DNA of 9,673 nt from Methylococcaceae bacterium (lineage in GTDB: Bacteria; Pseudomonadota; Gammaproteobacteria; Methylococcales; UBA1147). This document shows positions 5,615-9,673 of this stretch, in pieces (position 1 is the first letter of the stretch; every line of letters starts with the position of its first letter). A model generated the notes under the pieces. The model saw nothing but the letters and a program-made list of their open reading frames with translations, was not told where the DNA came from and ran no database searches. Position numbers and translations under genes: made by a program. The stretch is from contig JAKEEL010000259.1 in assembly GCA_022616595.1 (NCBI GenBank), positions 1-9,673 on the forward strand, in the 5' to 3' direction.

Positions 5615-7288
5615 TTATTTGTTGTCTTCCATCTGCTCTTTGAAAATATCGCCCAGCGTGGGTTTTCCTGCCGGTGACTGACTCGAGTAATCCTTGATGG
5701 CCGCGGATTCCTCGTCATGATCCTTGGCCTTGATCGAGAGGTTGATCAATTTGTTCTTCTTATCGACTCCGATAAATTTCGCCTCGATCGCTTCGCCCTC
5801 CTTCAACAAGGCCCGCGCGTCTTCCACCCGATCGCGCTGAATTTCCGAGGCTCGAATGAATCCCTCGACATTTTCCGCAAGCGTAACAATGGCGCCCTTG
5901 GGTACGACCTCCTTAATTACACCTTTTACAATCGCGCCTTTTTCCGCACCGGCGATATAGTTCTGGAAGGGATCCTGTCCCAACTGCTTGATGCCCAGTG
6001 AAATACGTTCGCGCTCGGAGTCGATCCCCAGAATAACCGTTTCGACTTCGTCGCCGCGCTTGTAGTGACGGATCGCCTCTTCACCCGGCTCGTTCCACGA
6101 AATATCAGAAAGATGGACCAGGCCATCGATCCCGCCCTCGAGACCGATAAACACACCGAAATCCGTGATGGATTTGATGGTTCCGCTGAGCCGATCGCCT
6201 TTGTTGTGGGTGGCCGCGAATTCATCCCAGGGATTCGGTTTGCACTGCTTCATTCCGAGCGAAATCCGCCGTCTTTCTTCATCGATATCCAATACCATGA
6301 CTTCAACTTCATCGCCCAGCTGAACGATGCGGGACGGGCTTACGTTTTTGTTGGTCCAATCCATTTCCGAAACGTGGACCAGACCTTCCACGCCTTCTTC
6401 GATTTCCACGAAACATCCATAGTCGGTCAGATTATTGACCTTGCCGAACAGTCGCGTTCCGGTCGGATAGCGCCTCGCGATATTCTGCCAGGGATCCTCC
6501 CCGAGTTGCTTCATCCCCAATGAAACCCGATTTTTTTCCTTGTCGAATTTCAAAACCTTGACCTTGACTTCCTGACCGATTTCGACGCACTCGGAAGGAT
6601 GCCGAACACGTTTCCAGGCCATATCCGTAATATGCAAAAGGCCATCGATGCCGCCCAGGTCGATGAAAGCACCGTAGTCGGTCAGATTCTTGACGACCCC
6701 GGTCACGACCGCTCCGTCCTCGAGCGATCCGAGCAGTTCCTCGCGTTCGGCGCTGAATTCCGATTCGACCACCGCCCTTCTGGAAAGCACGACATTGTTA
6801 CGCTTCTGGTCGATTTTAATGACCTTGAATTCGAGATCGCGGCCCTCGAGAAACGCGGTGTCCCGCACCGGCCTGACATCGACCAGCGAGCCCGGCAGGA
6901 AAGCCCTCAAGGCACCGACCGCCACGGTGAAACCACCCCGGACTTTACCGGTCAGACGGCCGCTGATGGTTTCGCCGTTTGCAAAAGCCTTTTCGAGATC
7001 GTCCCAAGCCTTGTTTTTCTTCGCCCGGTCCCTGGACAACAAGGTTGCTCCCAATCCATCCTCGATCATGTCCAGAGCAACGTCAACCTGATCACCGACT
7101 TCGACTTCCAACTTGCCGTCTGCATCCAGGAATTGCCACTTGGGAATCACCCCTTCCGATTTCAAACCGGCGCTGACGATGACAGCGTCGGTTCCGATAT
7201 CGACCACGGTCCCCGATAAAATTGTCCCCGGACGGATTTCCATCCTGGACAGACTTTCTTCAAACAATTCCGCAAAGCTTTCGCTCAT
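5615..7288 (-). CDS. rpsA: Small ribosomal subunit protein S1 (bS1)
   Basis: S1 binds the mRNA leader at the 30S subunit and helps to unfold and place structured messages. The product has 557 residues, the same length as E. coli S1. Six S1/OB repeats can be read, at about 19-88, 103-173, 188-260, 275-347, 362-434 and 449-521. The first two are divergent (ribosome-binding type) and repeats 3-5 carry the RNA-binding pattern NLTDYGAFIDL/NLTDYGCFVEI/SITDFGVFIGL, each ending in SLGMKQ or SLGIKQ. The C-terminus ends PTLGDIFKEQMEDNK. The frame extends upstream to an ATG at 7333, but the ATG at 7288 is chosen because MSESFAELFEESL is the standard family start and AGGAAAG (7304-7298) lies 9 bases before it. 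It is downstream of cmk. Confidence 0.98.
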   Translation of the reverse strand: MSESFAELFEESLSRMEIRPGTILSGTVVDIGTDAVIVSAGLKSEGVIPKWQFLDADGKLEVEVGDQVDVALDMIEDGLGATLLSRDRAKKNKAWDDLEKAFANGETISGRLTGKVRGGFTVAVGALRAFLPGSLVDVRPVRDTAFLEGRDLEFKVIKIDQKRNNVVLSRRAVVESEFSAEREELLGSLEDGAVVTGVVKNLTDYGAFIDLGGIDGLLHITDMAWKRVRHPSECVEIGQEVKVKVLKFDKEKNRVSLGMKQLGEDPWQNIARRYPTGTRLFGKVNNLTDYGCFVEIEEGVEGLVHVSEMDWTNKNVSPSRIVQLGDEVEVMVLDIDEERRRISLGMKQCKPNPWDEFAATHNKGDRLSGTIKSITDFGVFIGLEGGIDGLVHLSDISWNEPGEEAIRHYKRGDEVETVILGIDSERERISLGIKQLGQDPFQNYIAGAEKGAIVKGVIKEVVPKGAIVTLAENVEGFIRASEIQRDRVEDARALLKEGEAIEAKFIGVDKKNKLINLSIKAKDHDEESAAIKDYSSQSPAGKPTLGDIFKEQMEDNK

Positions 7289-7369
7289 AACCCGATTCTT
7301 TCCTGGTCCGTTTCGAATAAAAACGGACGCCAAATAAATAAATAAACATTACCGATCCGGTTCGCCGGA
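7289..7369 (-). promoter_or_regulatory. rpsA leader with hairpin next to the Shine-Dalgarno and A/T-rich tract
   Basis: The cmk-rpsA gap is 107 bp. Reading along the minus strand, a 5-bp TCCGG/CCGGA stem with a CGAA loop (7369-7356) is followed by an A/T-rich stretch made of three TTTA units plus TTT (7346-7332). An 8-bp perfect stem then pairs GTCCGTTT with AAACGGAC (7328-7321 and 7313-7306) around a 7-base loop. It ends one base before the Shine-Dalgarno AGGAAAG (7304-7298). Gammaproteobacterial rpsA leaders are known to be structured and to mediate S1 autorepression; A/U-rich single strands are preferred by S1. Its role here is inferred from position. The first hairpin plus T-rich tract could also partly stop cmk transcripts, though no clean T run follows. 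Confidence 0.4.
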
Positions 7370-7395
7370 ACGGCAATCCCAATCATCCCGACCGA

Positions 7396-8064
7396 TCAGT
7401 GCCCCCGGACTGCATGAGTCACGCGTTCAACAACCTGGTCTATTGTCATTTCGGAAGAGTCAATGAAGATCGCTCCATCGGCTTGCCTGAGTGGAGCGGC
7501 CTCGCGATTTTCATCGCGCTGATCTCTTTCCAGAAGTTCGGTGATTATCTTATCAAGATTAACATTCATTCCTTTCTCTTTCAACTGCTTAACCCGTCGT
7601 TCCGCGCGAATTTGCGGACTTGCCGTCAAAAAAAATTTAAATCGGGCATCCGGAAATACGACTGTACCCATATCCCGGCCGTCGGCAACCAGTCCCGGCG
7701 GTTTCCGAAATCCGCGTTGTTTTTCCAGCAGGGCCTTGCGCACACCGGGCATCGCCGCCAGCCGGGATGCCTGGTTGCCGCACGCTTCGGACTGGATGCT
7801 CGAGGAAATATCCTTTCCCGAGAGCATCACCGAAAAGCCCGGATTGAACACGAATTCAAGATCCATGCGTCCGGCCGCGTCAACGACCGCAGGTTCGTTG
7901 CGAGACTCGAGCCCGCGATGCATAAGATCCACGGCCAGCGCCCGGTAAATCGCCCCGCTGTCCAGATAATGCCAGCCCAACTTTTGCGCAACGGCCCGGC
8001 TCACGGTGCCCTTGCCCGCGCCGCTCGGGCCATCCAGGGTAACCACGGGCGCCGCAGCGTTCAT
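7396..8064 (-). CDS. cmk: Cytidylate (CMP/dCMP) kinase
   Basis: Cmk phosphorylates CMP and dCMP with ATP to the diphosphates, recycling CMP from RNA decay and from lipid and CMP-sugar metabolism. The 222-residue protein has the P-loop GPSGAGKGT (12-20) and YLDSGAIYRA (33-42). It also has the CMP-binding insert around QASRLAAMPGVRKALLEKQR (98-117), the DGRDMGTVVFPDA motif (128-140) and the lid with RAERR (153-157) and RDQRDENR (180-187). The ATG (8064-8062) overlaps the aroA stop by four bases (ATGA), so its translation is probably coupled to aroA. CMP produced in CMP-Kdo use by WaaA is one of its substrates, although the genes lie on opposite strands. No defects were seen. Confidence 0.97.
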   Translation of the reverse strand: MNAAAPVVTLDGPSGAGKGTVSRAVAQKLGWHYLDSGAIYRALAVDLMHRGLESRNEPAVVDAAGRMDLEFVFNPGFSVMLSGKDISSSIQSEACGNQASRLAAMPGVRKALLEKQRGFRKPPGLVADGRDMGTVVFPDARFKFFLTASPQIRAERRVKQLKEKGMNVNLDKIITELLERDQRDENREAAPLRQADGAIFIDSSEMTIDQVVERVTHAVRGH

Positions 8065-9380
8065 TGCCGGGATTCCTCGCTGGAAATTTTAAGACCCAGG
8101 GTCCGGGCCATTTCCACGAATCCAGGAAACGAGGTATTCACATTCGCGCAATCCCGGATCAAGATGTCCTCGTTGGCACGCAGCGCGGCAATCGAAAATG
8201 CCATGGCGATCCTGTGGTCACCGCGTGAATCGACCTCCCCGCCACACAGTCTCCCGCCTCTGATCACCATCCCATCGTCGCTTGCGATCGCATCGATTCC
8301 CAGTTCGAGCAGTCCGTCCAGCATCCCCTGAATCCGATCGCTTTCCTTGACCCGCAACTCGCGCGCGCCGGTCAATACGGTCTCTCCTTCGGCGCACGAG
8401 GCGGCAACCAACAAGACCGGAAACTCGTCGATTGCGAGCGGAACCAATTCTTGCGGGATTCTGATCCCCTTCAAGTTCGCACTTTTCACACGGATGTCGG
8501 CGACCGGTTCACCCCCGGCTTCCCGCACGTTTTCCAATTCCATATCGGCGCCCATCTGATTCAAGATTTCGATGATTCCGGTTCGGGTCGGATTGATTCC
8601 CACGTGTCTTAACAAGACCTCGGATCCTGGCGCGATCGACGCACCTACCATGAAAAACGCCGCGGATGAAATATCCGCGGGCACCTCGATTTCGGTTCCG
8701 ATCAGGCTGTCGCCGCCTGTCAGGGAAACTCGGTTTCCTTGCCTCCGCACCGGGTAGGAAAAGCCGCGCAACATCCTTTCCGTGTGATCCCGGGTGACCG
8801 CGGGTTCCGTGATTGAGGTCATTCCTTCCGCGTAGAGGCCGGCCAGCAGCAGGCAGGATTTAACCTGGGCGCTGGCCTCCGGCAATTCATACTCGATGCC
8901 CGTCAAATGCCGGCCGCCGTGAATGTACAGCGGCGCGGTCCCTTGGCCGCTGGTGTCAATCCTGCCACCCATCAATGCGAGCGGCCGGGTAACCCGTTGC
9001 ATCGGCCGTCTGGAAAGCGAGGGGTCTCCGATAAGCAGGCTGTCGAATTCCTGACCGGCCAGCAGTCCACACAACAGGCGCATCGAGGTGCCCGAATTTC
9101 CGAGATCGAGAGGACTTTCCGGAGCGTTCAAACCACGCGTTCCCCTGCCCTGGATTTCCACCTCACCCTGATCCGGTCTCCTAATGTCGACGCCCATCGC
9201 TCGAAACGCGTTCAGAGTCGAGATGGCGTCCTCAGCCTCGAGAAAACCGCGGATTCGGGTCATGCCTGTCGCGATCGATCCGAGCATGACCGCTCGATGG
9301 GAAATGGACTTGTCGCCCGCGACCCGGCACTCGCCTCGAAGCATCCCGCCCGGACCAAGATGAAAATTCACGAAATTCAC
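8061..9380 (-). CDS. aroA: 3-phosphoshikimate 1-carboxyvinyltransferase (EPSP synthase)
   Basis: AroA joins shikimate-3-phosphate and PEP to form EPSP, the sixth step of the shikimate pathway. The 439-residue product has AGDKSISHR (21-29, substrate Lys24), LGNSGTSMR (93-101), RRPMQRV (124-130), ASAQVKS (169-175), the catalytic acid region IDEFPVL (317-323), KESDRI (345-350) and GDHRIAMAF (387-395). The wording around 93-130 and 169-205 resembles the Pseudomonas/Bacillus branch rather than E. coli AroA; leucine (102) replaces the proline that follows the GTAMR motif in E. coli. The start is GTG at 9380 (GGGAT 8 bases upstream). A second in-frame GTG at 9371 has GGGGG 9 bases upstream and is nearly as likely. 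tyrA and aroA are fused in some pseudomonads; here they are separate, 56 bp apart and in different frames. Confidence 0.96.
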   Translation of the reverse strand: MNFVNFHLGPGGMLRGECRVAGDKSISHRAVMLGSIATGMTRIRGFLEAEDAISTLNAFRAMGVDIRRPDQGEVEIQGRGTRGLNAPESPLDLGNSGTSMRLLCGLLAGQEFDSLLIGDPSLSRRPMQRVTRPLALMGGRIDTSGQGTAPLYIHGGRHLTGIEYELPEASAQVKSCLLLAGLYAEGMTSITEPAVTRDHTERMLRGFSYPVRRQGNRVSLTGGDSLIGTEIEVPADISSAAFFMVGASIAPGSEVLLRHVGINPTRTGIIEILNQMGADMELENVREAGGEPVADIRVKSANLKGIRIPQELVPLAIDEFPVLLVAASCAEGETVLTGARELRVKESDRIQGMLDGLLELGIDAIASDDGMVIRGGRLCGGEVDSRGDHRIAMAFSIAALRANEDILIRDCANVNTSFPGFVEMARTLGLKISSEESRQ

Positions 9381-9436
9381 CCCCCGGATCCCGTTATTCC
9401 ATGAACAAGCTGTGCTCTTGACGCATCGGGACCGGA

Positions 9437-9673
9437 TTATTCAATTTCGTATTGCTCCAAGAATCGCCGCCTGGCATTTTTCGCGGACTGAAAAAGTTGG
9501 AACAGTCTACCCGCGTCCTTTTTCTCGAGAATATTGTTGATCAGGGTCAGCTCCTGCCGGAAATCCTCGATCAACGGCATGATTCTGGTCCGGTTTGCCA
9601 TACAAATATCCAACCACATTTCCGGATCGCTGGACGCGAGGCGGGTAAAGTCCTTGAAACCGCTGGCCGCGTA
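9437..9673 (-). CDS. tyrA: Prephenate dehydrogenase, C-terminal part (cut by the window edge)
   Basis: Only the last 78 residues lie in the window; the gene begins beyond 9673. The fragment opens YAASGFKDFTRLASSDPEMW and continues LDICMANRTRIMPLIEDFRQ. This matches the helical dimerisation end of prephenate/arogenate dehydrogenases, including the conserved GFKDFTRLASSDPxMWxDI segment. The enzyme oxidatively decarboxylates prephenate to 4-hydroxyphenylpyruvate for tyrosine synthesis. The NAD-binding N-terminal domain is not visible, so prephenate versus cyclohexadienyl specificity cannot be judged. It stops with TAA 56 bp before aroA, consistent with one aromatic amino acid operon leading into cmk and rpsA. 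The open frame continues to the window edge without interruption, so it is partial rather than broken. Confidence 0.88.
   Translation of the reverse strand, partial: YAASGFKDFTRLASSDPEMWLDICMANRTRIMPLIEDFRQELTLINNILEKKDAGRLFQLFQSAKNARRRFLEQYEIE

Noticed and set aside
7289..7333. Upstream extension of rpsA to ATG 7333
   Set aside because: The extra 15 residues overlap the leader hairpin, and MSESF at 7288 is the standard S1 start with a ribosome binding site.
7356..7369. TCCGG/CCGGA hairpin after cmk as an intrinsic terminator
   Set aside because: The stem is only 5 bp and the T-rich tract starts about 10 bases later and is interrupted by A, so full termination before rpsA is unlikely.
7399..8331. 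310-codon plus-strand frame opposite cmk and the end of aroA
   Set aside because: It is antisense to two clear enzyme genes and its composition is not protein-like.

Overview
The window is a stretch of ordinary housekeeping chromosome from a gammaproteobacterium, moderately GC-rich by eye. The evidence is the gene order tyrA-aroA-cmk-rpsA-ihfB-lapA on the minus strand, an rpsF-rpsR-(DUF2232)-rplI ribosomal block on the plus strand, and Gram-negative LPS core genes (hldD, waaA). The AroA sequence is of the Pseudomonas-like type. I cannot name a genus from this sequence.

Plus strand, 1-4759: a good sigma-70 promoter (50-77) leads into a short leader that can fold into a strong hairpin, followed by rpsF (S6), rpsR (S18), a DUF2232 polytopic membrane protein, rplI (L9), hldD (heptose epimerase of LPS core synthesis) and waaA (Kdo transferase). 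Gaps are 36-102 bp and no convincing terminator lies between the genes, so one long transcript is possible. There is no priB between rpsF and rpsR, and hldD rather than dnaB follows rplI.

Minus strand, 9673-4760: the 3' end of tyrA (prephenate dehydrogenase), then aroA (EPSP synthase), cmk (CMP kinase, ATGA overlap with aroA), rpsA (ribosomal protein S1), ihfB (IHF beta) and lapA (inner-membrane LPS assembly protein). This is a classic conserved gammaproteobacterial order. In the rpsA leader, an 8-bp hairpin ends one base before the Shine-Dalgarno sequence and an A/T-rich tract lies upstream, which suggests translational control. The 213 bp between ihfB and lapA hold a 48-codon stretch that reads like protein but that I cannot identify.

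The two gene series converge at 4759/4760, where waaA and lapA stop on adjacent bases with no gap. lapB, the usual downstream partner of lapA, is absent from that spot. The three envelope genes (hldD, waaA, lapA) meet here although they lie on opposite strands and are attached to two different ribosomal-protein units.

I found no mobile element, CRISPR array, tRNA, rRNA or clear accessory island. No convincing new system is present. The most interesting points are the two ribosomal-protein leader structures, the zero-gap convergent junction, and the unidentified ihfB-lapA spacer.
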